DNA of 64,000 nucleotides from Macrotis lagotis (lineage: Eukaryota > Chordata > Mammalia > Peramelemorphia > Peramelidae), in assembly GCF_037893015.1 (NCBI RefSeq), contig NC_133663.1, positions 224,292,064-224,356,063 on the forward strand. Direction: 5' to 3'. The translations under genes and the position numbers were made by a program. Of this stretch, positions 1 to 10,432 are shown one piece after another. Position 1 is the first letter of the stretch, and each line of letters starts with the position of its first letter. Below the pieces are notes generated by a model. It was not told where the DNA came from and made no database searches. It saw nothing but the letters and a program-made list of their open reading frames with translations.

Positions 1-724
1 GAAAACAGCATGTTCCCTATTCCTTAGGCAGTTTCGGCAACCAAAGTGTCGTGGATGAATAGGGTCTACCTTTACGGTATTTAGGGGTGGGGGCTGCCTC
101 GACGTCAATCACGAGACAGGTGGGGGAGGCCGGATCCAGTGGGGAGGGGCCGCCCCTCCTCCCCCGCAGCCCGGCGGCCCCAGCACGTGGAGGGGCTCAG
201 GGCGGAGCGCCGCCGGCGGGCGGGCCGGCTCGGGGGGCGCCAACCGCAGCCGCCCCCCGCCCCTCGGCCGGCGCGCAGTCGCGGCTCCCCCAGCCCAAGG
301 CGGCTCCCTCCCGCCGCTAATCTTACTGCGCCACAGCCCGGGGCGCCGCGGCCGGCACAGCCCGCACAGGCGCCCGCGACCTGGGCAGGGGGCTCCGAGG
401 GGCGCGCCCGGGTGGGGGCCGCACCACGTGTCCCACCTGCGCGCTCCGAGCGCACGCTTCCCGCCCCCCCCCCGTCTGGCTCGCGCACCCCACTCTCGAC
501 CCCCTCCCGCGCGCGCCTCCTCTCCCCCTGACGCGCGCCCCGAAAACACCAACCGCCCGCGGTCGTGGCCGTGCTCCGGCCGGGCGGCGCCCCCCCAGCC
601 TCCGCCTCCGGCGCCCCGTCCCCAGAAGCGAGCCAGAGCAGCGGGTCCTCGGGGCTGGAGCGGACCGGGGAGCCCGGGAGGCCCAGGCAGGGCAGCCGAG
701 CGCCGCGCCTGCCTCGGGGCTCAC

Positions 725-826
725 CTTCTGCCGCGGGCTGCGCCTCCGGCCGCCCCGTCCCGGCTGCTCCGTGGTCTCCTCGCCGCCGCCTCTCCCCCGC
801 GCTACCCCTTCTACTCGCGTCGCCAT
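725..826 (-). CDS. TXLNG: TXLNG (gamma-taxilin / FIAT) coding exon 1
   Basis: Reading the minus strand from the ATG at 824-826 gives 34 codons that begin MATRVEGVARGRGGG and end GGRRRSPRQK, after which AAG is followed by GTGAGC, a strong splice donor at 723-724. I recognise this as the N-terminus of gamma-taxilin, recalled from the human protein. Gamma-taxilin is a long coiled-coil protein that binds syntaxins and, as FIAT, inhibits ATF4-dependent transcription; the coiled coil is encoded by later exons beyond the left edge. The exon sits in a CpG island with the promoter upstream at higher coordinates. An in-frame upstream ATG at 943 gives no recognisable taxilin sequence, so 826 is preferred as the start. 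Positions 1-722 would be the start of intron 1. Other long frames here are by-products of high GC. Confidence 0.9.
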
Positions 827-940
827 GAGGTGACGGCAGCAGCCAAACAAGCGGTGAGAGGGGGGGGCCGCGGGAACCACGCAGCGGCGCTCGCCCCGCC
901 CCCGCGCCGCGGCGGCCAATCGCGGCGCCCCGCGGCGCCC

Positions 941-946
941 CACGTG
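941..946. promoter_or_regulatory. CACGTG E-box in CCACGTGACC context
   Basis: A palindromic E-box of the USF/MYC/TFE class lies 115 bp upstream of the TXLNG start codon and 21 bp beyond an inverted CCAAT box (916-920). Two more CACGTG sites are at 184-189 and 425-430 in the first part of intron 1. Confidence 0.45.
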
Positions 947-1132
947 ACCGGAGGAGGGGCCCTCCCGGGGCGGGAGCGCCGCGGAGTTGGGACGGCTGGG
1001 TCGGGACGGAGGGGAATGGGGGAGGGCGAGCTGCGCATCGGCCCGTGGAGCCCCTGTCAGGAACCGGAAGACTCGGAGGGCCGCCCGAGGCCCGGGAGTC
1101 TGCGCTCAGTGCTGCGCTGGAGGGCGGCGGAG

Positions 1133-1151
1133 ACCACAAATCCCAGCGTGC
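1133..1151 (+). promoter_or_regulatory. ZNF143/THAP11 (SBS-type) motif, copy 1
   Basis: The sequence ACCACAAATCCCAGCGTGC closely follows the known ACTACAANTCCCAGNATGC promoter motif bound by ZNF143 and THAP11. It lies about 310 bp upstream of the TXLNG ATG, inside the CpG island. Function is inferred from the motif only. Confidence 0.6.
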
Positions 1152-1215
1152 AGCGCGGCTGCCGCCCCCAATGACAAGGGAGTCCAGCCTCGAGGGCTCG
1201 CCGCTGGGCGGCTGC

Positions 1216-1233
1216 GCGGCATGCTGGGAAGTT
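1216..1233 (-). promoter_or_regulatory. ZNF143/THAP11 (SBS-type) motif, copy 2, opposite orientation
   Basis: On the minus strand this reads AACTTCCCAGCATGCCGC, containing the TTCCCAGCATGC core of the ZNF143/THAP11 motif. It faces copy 1 about 65 bp away, giving an inverted pair near the outer edge of the CpG island. Confidence 0.6.
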
Positions 1234-1260
1234 CTGGGCTTGCGAGCTGCACCTGATAAA

Positions 1261-2330
1261 TGCCCAATTCCTGAGGAGGAAGTTGCCCGTTTCCCGGGGG
1301 AGGGAGTTGGGGACCCCATCCGGAGGCTGCGGAGGCTGAACAGAGAGAAATGACAACCAGTACATTTTAGGGGCTTTTGCTTTGACTCTAGAAAAAGATT
1401 TTGGAAAAAAAAAGTTGCTCCAGACCAAATTTTTTTTTTTAAATCATTTTTACAAAATGCTTTGCGTAGCTTATGTCAGCCGATTGGAAAGCATGGTACT
1501 GCTGGAGGGCTACTGGGGTGCTAGAATTGAGATCATCCCTCCCCCATTCTCTTGGGCTGGCCTTGGTTGGCGGGCCTGCCTTCCACTAGGTGTCTAAAGG
1601 TCAGGGGGTTTTCTCAGGTGAAGGTCGTGTTACCTAAGGCCGCACCCGGAGTTCCACCCTAGAGTTTGCATAATCCGCCGAGCTCACAAGGTGGTGATGA
1701 AGTTCAGGAGAGATAATGCTGATGGAAATGCTTTTGAGAAGTTACCAAACAACCTGTTTGCATTATTTAATTAAACTTTGCTCTCTATGGAGGGGCAGCT
1801 GTGTGAATTGAAAGGACTGGACTGGAAAGCAGGAAGACCTGGTGAGGGCACAGGAGTCCTGGGAGTGACCGAACCACCACCAGACCTTTGGTCCTGCTTC
1901 CAGCTCTGCCCTCACACCTGTCAGACTGGCCTAGCTGAAGCAGCAAGTTACTGAGGGAGACAGGGGAAGTAGCTTGTGCCAGAAAAGTCAACCTCTGCAA
2001 ACACCACCATCTGGATCATCCACCAGTCTTCAGATTCTGTTGGAGAACCTAAAATCCTTGAGAATAGAGTGCTTCCAGCTCAGCACCCTTAGCTACTATC
2101 CTGGGAAATGACTCCCTGTGAACTTGCAGCCTGGCAACTGATCCTGCAGGCAAAGCCACTGCAGACAGAAAAGGCCCTTAAAGTCCTTGGGTCTGCCAAG
2201 TGGTTCAACAACAAAAATTATGTGATTTCATCAGCAGAAATGACATTCACAGAGGAGTATTGACATCAGCTTTGTTAATATAGTACCGTAGACGATTTCT
2301 ACTTGACATGGCGCCAAGACCTTGACTCTT
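1261..2330. other. Unique intergenic sequence
   Basis: Outside the CpG island I see no exon, no recognisable repeat and no conserved reading frame. Short A and T runs occur at 1404-1440. Confidence 0.5.
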
Positions 2331-2334
2331 GCCA

Positions 2335-2435
2335 AGGAGCACTCCTTGAAAGCAGGGACTTTCTTACTTCTCTCCTTTTATCCAGAACACTTAACACAGT
2401 GATTTGCATGTATTAAGTGTTTAGTAGTGCTTCAT
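2335..2435 (+). repeat. L2 3'-end fossil
   Basis: The order 'cttgaaagcagggac ... cacagtgatttgcat ... taagtgttta' matches the diagnostic 3' end shared by L2 and its dependent SINEs (gcagggac, then cacagtgcctggcac, then a taataaatg-like tail). Confidence 0.5.
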
Positions 2436-2449
2436 TTAATAATGTCCCA

Positions 2450-2560
2450 CCTCTGGCATTGTAACTTTGTGACTCTGAATAAGTCACTTAATCCCTCTAC
2501 TCTAGGCAACTCTAGTACTATAAATTGCAGGGGAGGAGGCTGCTCTTTACTAGGCAGCTC
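2450..2560 (+). repeat. MIR fragment
   Basis: It contains the degraded MIR core 'gtgactctgaataagtcact taatccctctac'-like string, which corresponds to the tgaccttgggcaagtcacttaacc region. Confidence 0.5.
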
Positions 2561-2569
2561 TACACATGG

Positions 2570-2800
2570 CAGTGAGTAGAAGGCTGGGCCTGGCATCTGG
2601 AGGACCTGGATTCAAATTCAGCCTCAGATACTAGCTATAAGTCCCTCTGCAAATCATTTAATTGCCTTAGCTTCAATTGCTCAACTACAAAATAGCACCT
2701 ACTTCCCAGGGTGGTTGTGAAGAAAAAAAGATTTTTGCAAACTTTAAAGCATTTTGTATTATCAGCGACATGTGGTAGGGTCCATAACTGGGGAGACGCA
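2570..2800 (+). repeat. MIR/CORE-SINE, nearly full length
   Basis: It begins with a tRNA-related head (ctggcatctggaggacctgg, attcaaattc), continues through the CORE (cctcagatactagctataag), and ends with the 'ggttgtgaagaaaaaaag' region typical of the 3' half of MIR-class SINEs. Confidence 0.65.
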
Positions 2801-2804
2801 GTGT

Positions 2805-4305
2805 CAATCAGGATTTTCACTGTATGAGCCTAATAGCTTAATTTCAATATTAACTGTGTGAAATATTAACTGTATGTTATATAACATATATATGTATATA
2901 CATAAATATGTTATGTGCAGGTTGTACACTACTGGTCTAGCAACATATGTTTCCTATCTTATATCAGTATTCTTCTTACAAACCCAATAAAGCCTTTGGC
3001 TAATGAAGAACAAAGAGATGAAAATATACGACAGCATCTGCTTGGTCTTACCTTGATATGTAAAAAAAAGCCCATTCGCCTATCCTTCTGAACAAAAATC
3101 TCTTGATTTTGTTGAATTCCTCTTCTCTTTAATTTTAAAAGTCTCTTGGTCTCCATGGTGATGATCGCAAGGGCTGCTGCAGTGTACTTGATTCTTTAAT
3201 TTGGGCTTGCCATCTTTTTGTAGAAAAATAATAACAGCAGAGCAAGCATAAACCTTATGTGGGCACATGCACACTCCCTTCAGTGAGACAGATGTACTGC
3301 TGATTAGTGGTTTTTCAGGGGATTAAAATCAAGATCAACAATACACATGTGAAATGCATCATCTAGACTATGGAAAATGAGCTTATTTACTAAAAGGGTC
3401 TGTAAAGGATACAATGGTGTGATACAACGGTGACATACAGAGAAATAGCAACAGGTACAAGGTTAGTATAGGTGCACAGCCCAGTTTGTGAGGCATAGAG
3501 CAATCTGAGGCACAGCTTGCCACCCTTGAGGCTAAAATACACAAATTCAGTTTTTGTCTGTGAAAATAAATGGAATCAGAGAAATTACATGTAACACATT
3601 TTTTGTATGTCAAGTTCTGCTTCCCCTGCCTCCCCTGATCCCAATTATTAATAAAAGAGGGAGTTTCCTCATTTGGGCATTCCCTATACCAATGAAATCA
3701 CAGGATCAATTTTTTTTTTTTTAGTTTTCATTACTAACATCAGAAATAACTTAAGGTGCTATAGGTTACTGGTATATTCCATGAATTGCTCCCTTTGACT
3801 TGGTAGAATTACATGTTTTTTGTTAATTGCCTTTTTTCCCCCAAGCAGTATCATTGGGCTCTCGCTGATACATCTAAGCACCTTACCTTTAGAGCCCCAA
3901 AGAGAGAATTAAAAAAAAAAATTTTTAAGGACTTATGTCCCAAGATACTATGCTAAATTCTGAGTATATAAATAGAAGGGGGAAAATAGTCAAAAGCTTA
4001 CATTTTCATGTAAGTGTGGTGACAAGGGGTTGTTGTGGTCCCCAAGGTATGTCAGAGAAATAGTGAGTGGCAGGGTTCTATTGATTGACATACTTTTCAG
4101 TCCTTAGTGATGATTTAATTAGAGGCTATCTAGCTGGAAGATGAACACAATTGGATTCTCTAAGAATCTCAAAATATGGTGAACTTTAATTGTTCAGGAA
4201 CCCAGAGGTTGTGGCTAAAATTCCTTCTTTGAAATTCTCTGTGGAATTCCCAGAAGGGTCTGAGAGAGCAGCCAGCTCTAGTTTCCTTAGCCACTTTTTT
4301 TTTGT
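2805..4305. other. Mostly unique intergenic sequence
   Basis: AT-rich sequence with a short TA-rich patch (about 2876-2915) and A/T homopolymers at 3710-3722 and 3908-3926. No gene or confident repeat is seen. Confidence 0.45.
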
Positions 4306-4307
4306 TT

Positions 4308-4424
4308 TGTTTTTAGGTTTTTGCAAGGCAATGGGTTTAAGTGGCTTGCCTAAGGCCACACAGCTAGGTAATTAAGTGTCTGAGGTCTGATTTGAACTCT
4401 GGTACTCCTGACACCAGGGCCCAC
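4308..4424 (-). repeat. MAR1-like tRNA-derived CORE-SINE, antisense, head-truncated
   Basis: The reverse complement of the common SINE of this window: aggtttttgcaaggcaatgg, then cacacagctaggtaattaag, then tctgatttgaactctggtac. It stops before the gcgccacctagctgcccc end, so the tRNA-like 5' head is partly missing. Confidence 0.85.
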
Positions 4425-5182
4425 TTTTAAGATATTTAAGATATTATCAGGTATTGGTAAACTGAGAAAGCATTTAGGAAGTGCCCTGGAGGTCTGGACC
4501 CTAGGCAGATAAAGTGGAGGTTCTTCCTTCTGGCTGAAATAAATTCAAATGGTGGTAGAAATGATAGAAGAGTAGTATCAAGATGAGATGGCCAAGAAGT
4601 GTCTTGGAGGATCTGGGAAGAAAAAGCTATAACCCACAAGGGGTACCTGACCAGGCTAGCCTTGTAGGATGGCATTTTGTCTATATTTGGTCAAATTTTT
4701 GCTTTTGAGTTGTTACATGCTTCAGATAGGATCACCAGTCTACCTATCATTTACCCTACTATGGGACCAATTAAAGAAGCGGGGTTATTCGAGACTGCAG
4801 AATCATGGTTGCAGTTGCATCCTTTGGGATTGGTCATAACAGGCACTGAACTCAATAAAATATAGGTGGTAAATTTCTCCCTTTGTTGACAGCTGCCCTA
4901 TTGGCTGGTGGTCATTAATGCAAACCCTTGAAGATTTGGATAACAAGGCAAAAGCCAGGCTTCCATGGTCCTTTTAAAGAAGAGCTTGGGTGCTATCTCA
5001 CTGATATGTGAAGGAGAGATGAGCTGACAAAGGACACCAAAATTGAAAAAAAAACAAAAAGTGTGATCAAATACCAAAATCCTAGTCAATAAAATCCAAA
5101 GTGTATAAAGACAAGTCAAACAATATTGAAAAAAAGGTGAAGTCCAAGAACCAAAGGAAGTTGGGATCAAAACTCAGGTACA

Positions 5183-5291
5183 GGAGCTGCTAGGTGGTGC
5201 AGTGTATAGAGCACCAGCCCTGGAGTCAGGAGTACTTGAGTTCAAATAGGACTTCAGACACTTTGCCTTGCAAAAACCTAAAGAAAAAAAA
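5183..5291 (+). repeat. MAR1-like SINE with internal deletion and target-site duplication
   Basis: The head (agctgctaggtggtgcagtg) runs to 'cttcagacact', then jumps directly to 'ttgccttgcaaaaacct', so the CORE and most of the 3' body are missing. The 12-bp direct repeat AACTCAGGTACA flanks it at 5171-5182 and 5292-5303. Confidence 0.85.
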
Positions 5292-5901
5292 AACTCAGGT
5301 ACACCAAGGTGGAGATTGTATCAGTCATAGTTAAGAGGTCAAGGCAGTTGGGAAAATTCTTAATCAGCTACCCAATCCAACTATCCTTATTGGCTAGAAA
5401 GTTTATTCAGCCTTATAGGGATACTGTAAAACAGCTCCCATCTCCTGTTCTCTCATCCCTATCTTCCATACTATTTCCTTTGCTATAGACCCTTCCCACC
5501 ATGTCTTGGAAAACCCTTTCCATAACAAACAAGCCTCCCACATTCTGATCTATCATATTCCATCTATTAGGCCCCACTAAGACCTTGATCCTCTCTAATT
5601 AGAAGGTATCCCTGGCCGTCCTCTCTGGCACTGGCTGAACCTTTATTCAATCCCATCCCCTCCAACACACAGACAAGTCCTAGGAAAGAAGGAATTATTC
5701 TTCCTCCTCACTTCTAGTATTTCCCTTTGCCACCATTTTACAAAGCAAACAACCTCCTTTCATTTGAAGTTCAAACAATTGAAATTAATCAATCCAGAAC
5801 TTGGGCAGCTCTTGTATACTGGTATCCATGTCATTCTTTTTTTATTAGGAAATTCAATAGCCTATCATCTTCCTCTACATCCAACTTCTGCCTTTATTCT
5901 A

Positions 5902-6058
5902 TTATTTTTTTTTATGTTTTGCAAGACAATGGGGTTAAGTGACTTGCCTAAGGCCACACAGCTAGGTAATTATTATTAAGTGTCTGAGGCCGGATTTGAA
6001 CCCAGGTACTCCTGACTCCAAGGCCAGTACCCTATCCACTGGTCCACCTAGCCACCCC
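5902..6058 (-). repeat. MAR1-like SINE, antisense, full length, with target-site duplication
   Basis: A complete antisense copy from the A-tail side to 'cacctagccacccc'. It is flanked by the perfect 16-bp duplication TTCTGCCTTTATTCTA at 5886-5901 and 6059-6074. Confidence 0.92.
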
Positions 6059-6139
6059 TTCTGCCTTTATTCTAAAGGAACTATCCTCTACCTGTGCCTT
6101 TGACTCTATCCCATTTCATTTATATGCCTAAATGACATA

Positions 6140-6236
6140 TAAATTATATATATATATATATTATATACATATAACATATATAATATACATATAACATATA
6201 TATACATATATATATATATATATGTATATATATATC
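6140..6236. repeat. (TA)n-rich microsatellite
   Basis: About 100 bp of interrupted TA dinucleotide repeats containing CATATA units. Confidence 0.9.
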
Positions 6237-7203
6237 CCATCTTAAATTTCCTAAACTTCCATTTCCTCAATCTATACCATGCTGTCTCCATTCCAGGCAT
6301 CAACCTTCTTCCACCTAACCTCAAATTCTAAACTCTGCCTTTGGATGCTAGTCTCTGATAGGCTTTCCAGTCATCTCCACATGGTACCACCATTTTAACT
6401 CCCTTGTATGTGTTGTCTTACCCCACTACAATATAAACTCTTTGAGGGTAGGAACTAGTTTCCCTGTAGTTGGCAAATTCTCTAACCAACCAGTTTTACT
6501 ATCCATCCATCTACCTACTCCTTCACCTCAACCAGTCTTGTTCTAACTTTACTTTCATCCCTTTCCAATCACAACCCTTTAGTTAGCACATTCCATTTTG
6601 TATTGTCCTCTATCTTAGAACTCTCAACCTTATCATGGCACTCATTTGGTGCCCTGGATTACTCTCACCACCATTCTTATTCATGTACAACTCACCAGAA
6701 CTGGAGGACATCATTCAACCTTGCTACATTACAAATTCACTTTATCCAACTTCTACTAGATTCTCCCTGCTACAAAGCAATTTTTTTATTCTTCCTTAAT
6801 CTCCCATCTCTTCTCCAATAGAAGCCATACCAAACCTTTCCTAATCTCTTAGTTTGCAGTTTTTCTTTCTCTTTCATGGGAGTGTTTTCTTTAGAAAAGT
6901 AAGATCATTCAGTGGTAAGCACCCTCTTTTCACAGTTTCTTCATCTGAAAACTTTATATTATCTGCCATTTTCTTTTCCTTTTCTCTAAACTCTGATAGA
7001 GACCTACCAAGGCAATTCTCTTTATCCATGATTTTAATTTCATCTCATTCCATCTTCTCCAGCAGATTTAACCTCATTTACCTCTTCCTGCTTTCCAATC
7101 TACAACCTTGTCCCTTCTATTGGTTCCTTACTGCCTTCAAGCATAGTCCTCTCTCCCATTTAAAAAACAAACTTCACTAAAAAAATTTTAAAATAAAAAA
7201 ACT

Positions 7204-7260
7204 GGGGGGAGGGAGGGAAGAAGATTAGGGGGAAAATTGTAAAACTTAAATAAAAAAACT
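7204..7260 (+). mobile_element. 57-bp L1 3'-terminus micro-insertion
   Basis: Only the terminal L1 stretch is present: a G-rich run, then gaagattagggggaaaattg, taaaacttaaa and an A-rich tail. The A-rich 13-bp direct repeat AAATAAAAAAACT lies at 7191-7203 and again at 7248-7260, where it merges with the tail, so the insertion is extremely 5' truncated. Confidence 0.6.
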
Positions 7261-7309
7261 TTACTTGTTCTTACCAGTCCCTCAAGCTATTATCTTTCTC
7301 TCTTTTTTT

Positions 7310-7422
7310 TAGATAAATGCTTAGAAAAGTTGTCTATCTCTGGAACTATGCCCAAAGAGCAATAAAATTGATCATACTCTTTGACCTATTTCCAAAAGAA
7401 ATCTTAAAAAACAGGAAAAGAT
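7310..7422 (+). mobile_element. Old L1 ORF2 3' region, left part (split by HAL1-like copy A)
   Basis: 'ggaactatgcccaaagagca' and 'tttgacctatttccaaaaga' match the ORF2 C-terminal region of L1. The rest of this L1 resumes at 10622 after the HAL1-like insertion. Confidence 0.7.
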
Positions 7423-8165
7423 GGGGCGGAGCCAAGATGATAACAAGAGAGCAACAGCTCTTAGAAGCTCTCTCATAAAACTTCCATACTAAGGACTCTA
7501 AACTTTCAAGACAGAACCCACAGAGGGACCCAGAGAGGCAGTTCTACTCAAGGTAACCTGGAAAGGAGCAGAAAGGCTCTGCTCCCCAGGGTCGGAGGGG
7601 CGGCCCGCCGGAGTGGTGGCCTGACAGAGGGAAAGAACTTCAGCCTCTTGGAGGCAGCCCCAGGGCGCTGGGAACCACTGGCTCCCAGCAGCGGGGGAGT
7701 CTCTGGAGCTACACCCCGGGGAGCATGGGGCACAAATTGGGGGAACAGTGGGGGACCTCTGCCAGAGCAAGCACAAGCACGTGAAGCCCAGCCCTAAGGG
7801 CACACAGTGAGCAGTGGCCTTGCAGCCCAGATCCAGGAACAGAAGCAGGCAGAGCCAGTAAGCAGGAACCCCCAGGGCATGAGCCCATTGAACTGAAGGA
7901 GGGGAGTGAAGAGAGACTGCCCAGCTCTGTCCTCTGCCCCTGGAACAGGACTCTGGGGTTCTAAACAAATTTAGAACCTGATTGCAGTCTAGGCCCCCCC
8001 CATAGAACAGCAGACCCCCCCCCCCACATCAGCCCCGTGGCAAAGGGGGGGCGCATATGGTCATTTACAAACCAGGAGGGAGGACAGAGCCTCACACACT
8101 GAGATCCTTGTGGGAGTGTCCCAAAAGCTCAGGAAGCACCCCAAAAACAGGCTCAGGCTGGGAAA

Positions 8166-9267
8166 ATGAGCAAGTAGAGAAACAAGAGGAAGACCATTGA
8201 GAAATATTTTGCATATGAGCCCAAGAAGGATCAAAATACTCAGTCTAAAGATGAAGAAGCACAAGCTCCTGCATCTAAAGACTCCAAGAAAAACAGAAAT
8301 TGGGCTCAGGCTATGACAGAGCTCAAAAAAGACTTTGAAAATCAAATGAGGGAGCTGGAAGAAAAACTGGAAAAAGAAAGGAGAGAGATGCAGGAAAAAC
8401 ATAAAATGAAGTCAGCAGCTTAGGCAAATCCAAAAAAATGCTGAAGAAAATAGCATGCTAAAAACCAGCTTAGGTCAAATGCATAAAACAGTTCAAAAAG
8501 TTATTGAGAAGAATGCTTTAGAAAGCAAAATTGGCCAGATGGAAAAAGATAAGAAAACTCTCTGAGGAGAACAAATCCTTCAGACAAAGAATGGAACTCA
8601 GGGAGATTGATGAATTTACGAGAAACCAGGATTCATTACTTCAAAACCAAAAAATGAAAAATTAGAAGAAAATGTGAAACATCTCATTGAAAAAACAACT
8701 GATATGGAAAACAGACTTAGGAAAGATAATTTGAAAATTATTGGAATACCTGAAAGTCATGATCAGGAAAAGAGCCTTGACATCATTTTCAAAGAATTAC
8801 TACAGGAAAATTGCCCTGATATTCTAGAAGCAGAGGGCAAAATAGAAATGGAGAGAATCCACTGATCCTACCAAGAAAAAGATCCCAAACAACCAACCCC
8901 TAGGAATATTATAGCCAAGTTCCGGAACTCCCAAGGCAAAGAGAAAATATTATAAACAGCCAGAAGGGCACAGTTCAAATATTGTGGAGCTGCAATCAGG
9001 ATCTCATAGGACTTAGCAGCAACTACATTGGAAGCTCATAGGGCTTGGAATATAATATACCGGAAGGCAAAAGAGCATAGAATGCAACCGAGAATCAACT
9101 ACCCAGCAAGGCTGAATGTCCTCTTCCAGGGAAAAAGATGGACTTTCAATGAACCAGGGGAAGTTCAAATGTTCCTGTTAGAATGGCCAGAGCTGAACAG
9201 AAGGTTTGATCTTCAGATACAGGACTCAGGTGAAGCATGGAAATTGAAGGAGAAGGGGAAAATATGA
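8166..9267 (+). pseudogene. HAL1-like ORF1 (L1 ORF1p-type RNA-binding coiled-coil protein), broken
   Basis: From the ATG at 8166 the reading is closed at the fourth codon (MSK then TAG), and several indels shift the frame later. Recognisable pieces include a coiled-coil segment, the stretch from [12 protein letters not shown] to [13 protein letters not shown] (about 8698-8788) and the C-terminal domain ([17 protein letters not shown], about 9112-9162). These correspond to the trimerisation coiled coil, RRM and C-terminal domain of L1 ORF1p, which packages element RNA. Non-coding now. Confidence 0.8.
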
Positions 9268-9751
9268 GAGACTTGATGATGAACTGCATGTATTCCTGCA
9301 TAGAAAAATCACACTGATAATACTCATATGAACCTTCTCAGTTAATAGAGCAGGTAGAGGAAGCTTTTATAGTTGAAGCACAGGAGAAAGCTGAATTTGA
9401 AGATAAAATATGGTGTAAAAATGGAGTCAATAGAAAAAAGTGAAATATAATGTGAGAAAGAAAAAGGAGAGGAGGAATAGGCCAAGATATCTCATTTAAT
9501 AAGTTTTTTCTTTATTACAATGAGCCATTGCAATGATATGGAAGAGGGGAAGGCAAGGGGGAATGAGGGAATCTTCGCTCTCATCAGAGGTGGCTAGGAG
9601 AGGAAACAGCATATATACTCAATGGGGTATAGGCATCTGGAGTAAAAAGAAAAGGGGGGGGGACAGGGGGAAGGGGAGGGGATGTAAATAAAGGAGGAGA
9701 GGATGGACCATGGGGGGAGAGTGGTCAGATATAACGCGTTTTCCTTTTTAC

Positions 9752-9890
9752 TTCTTGCAGGAGGCTGGGATTGGAAGGCCTGTCCGGGGCCATAGGGCCA
9801 GGTGGATGCTGGGCCTAAGGGGTGGTGGGGGGCTCGGGGGCTCTTGGCCCCAGGACCAGGGATCTGTCTACTGTGCCACTCAGATACCCT
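9752..9890 (-). repeat. SINE-like module 1 inside HAL1-like copy A
   Basis: Read in antisense, 'ttgcaggaggctgggattgg', then 'ggggccatagggccaggt' and 'tgtgccactcagat' follow the order of the MAR1 SINE (ttgcaaggcaatggggtt, aaggccacacagctaggt, tgcgccacctagc), but are much diverged. The same module is at 48755-48885 in copy B. Confidence 0.55.
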
Positions 9891-10100
9891 ACAGCAGAGT
9901 CAGAGTGAAAGGAGAGAAAAAATATATAGTACACGGTAGTGGAGAAATATGAAAGGAGGGAGTTGCAATCAGCAATGACAACGGTGGAAAAATATGGAAG
10001 TAACTTTTGTGATGGACTTACCATAAAGAATGTGATCCACCTGCAACAGAGTTGTTGGTGTTGGAACAAAGACTGAAGCACATTTTTTATTATTATTATT

Positions 10101-10245
10101 GGGGGGGGGGGTGCAGGGCAAATGGGGCTGTGTGGCCTGCCTGGAGCCGCATAGCAGGGTGATCTTTCAGTGTCTGAGGCCAGATTTGGACCCGGGTGCT
10201 CCTGGCTCAAGGGCCAATGCTCTGTCCACCATCCTGCCACCCCTA
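10101..10245 (-). repeat. SINE-like module 2 inside HAL1-like copy A
   Basis: 'ggcctgcctggagccgcata', 'gtgtctgaggccagatttgg' and 'gggtgctcctggctcaaggg' match an antisense MAR1-like SINE. The equivalent is at 49098-49228 in copy B. Confidence 0.75.
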
Positions 10246-10284
10246 CTATTATTACTATTTTATTTTATTTTGGGTCTTTTGTTT

Positions 10285-10432
10285 TCCTTTTTCGGTTTTT
10301 GCAGGGCAATGGAGTTGGGGTGGCTTGCATGTCACACGGCTGGGTGATTGTTGGGTGCATGGGGCTGGATATGGGTTCGGGTGCTCCTGGCTCCAGGGCT
10401 GAGGCTCCGTCCATTGCGCCACCTGGGCATAC
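10285..10432 (-). repeat. SINE-like module 3 inside HAL1-like copy A
   Basis: 'ggtttttgcagggcaatgga' through 'tccattgcgccacctgg' matches an antisense MAR1-like SINE across its whole length. The equivalent is at 49288-49428 in copy B. Confidence 0.8.

Larger units (their letters stand above)
100..1260. promoter_or_regulatory. TXLNG: CpG island promoter of TXLNG
   Basis: This block is strikingly GC- and CpG-rich against the AT-rich remainder of the window and brackets TXLNG exon 1. It contains an inverted CCAAT box at 916-920, CACGTG E-boxes, an ETS-like ACCGGAAG at 1063-1070 and two ZNF143/THAP11-type motifs, with no TATA box near the expected start. This is the usual form of a broad housekeeping promoter. 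The transcription start itself cannot be read from sequence but should lie at higher coordinates than 826. I see no second gene reading rightward from the island. Confidence 0.85.
5380..7190. repeat. Pyrimidine-rich, probable old L2/CR1-type LINE sequence (interrupted)
   Basis: This long C+T-rich stretch has no open frame. Phrases such as 'atataaactctttgagggtaggaact' near 6430 resemble the 3' regions of L2/L3-class LINEs. It is interrupted by a SINE and a TA repeat. The family assignment is weak. Confidence 0.35.

Noticed and set aside
105..1319. Long GC-rich open frames on both strands across the left edge (up to about 400 codons)
   Set aside because: They are by-products of high GC in a CpG island, with low-complexity Arg/Gly/Pro/Ala translations. 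Only the 34-codon TXLNG segment ending at a splice donor is recognisable.
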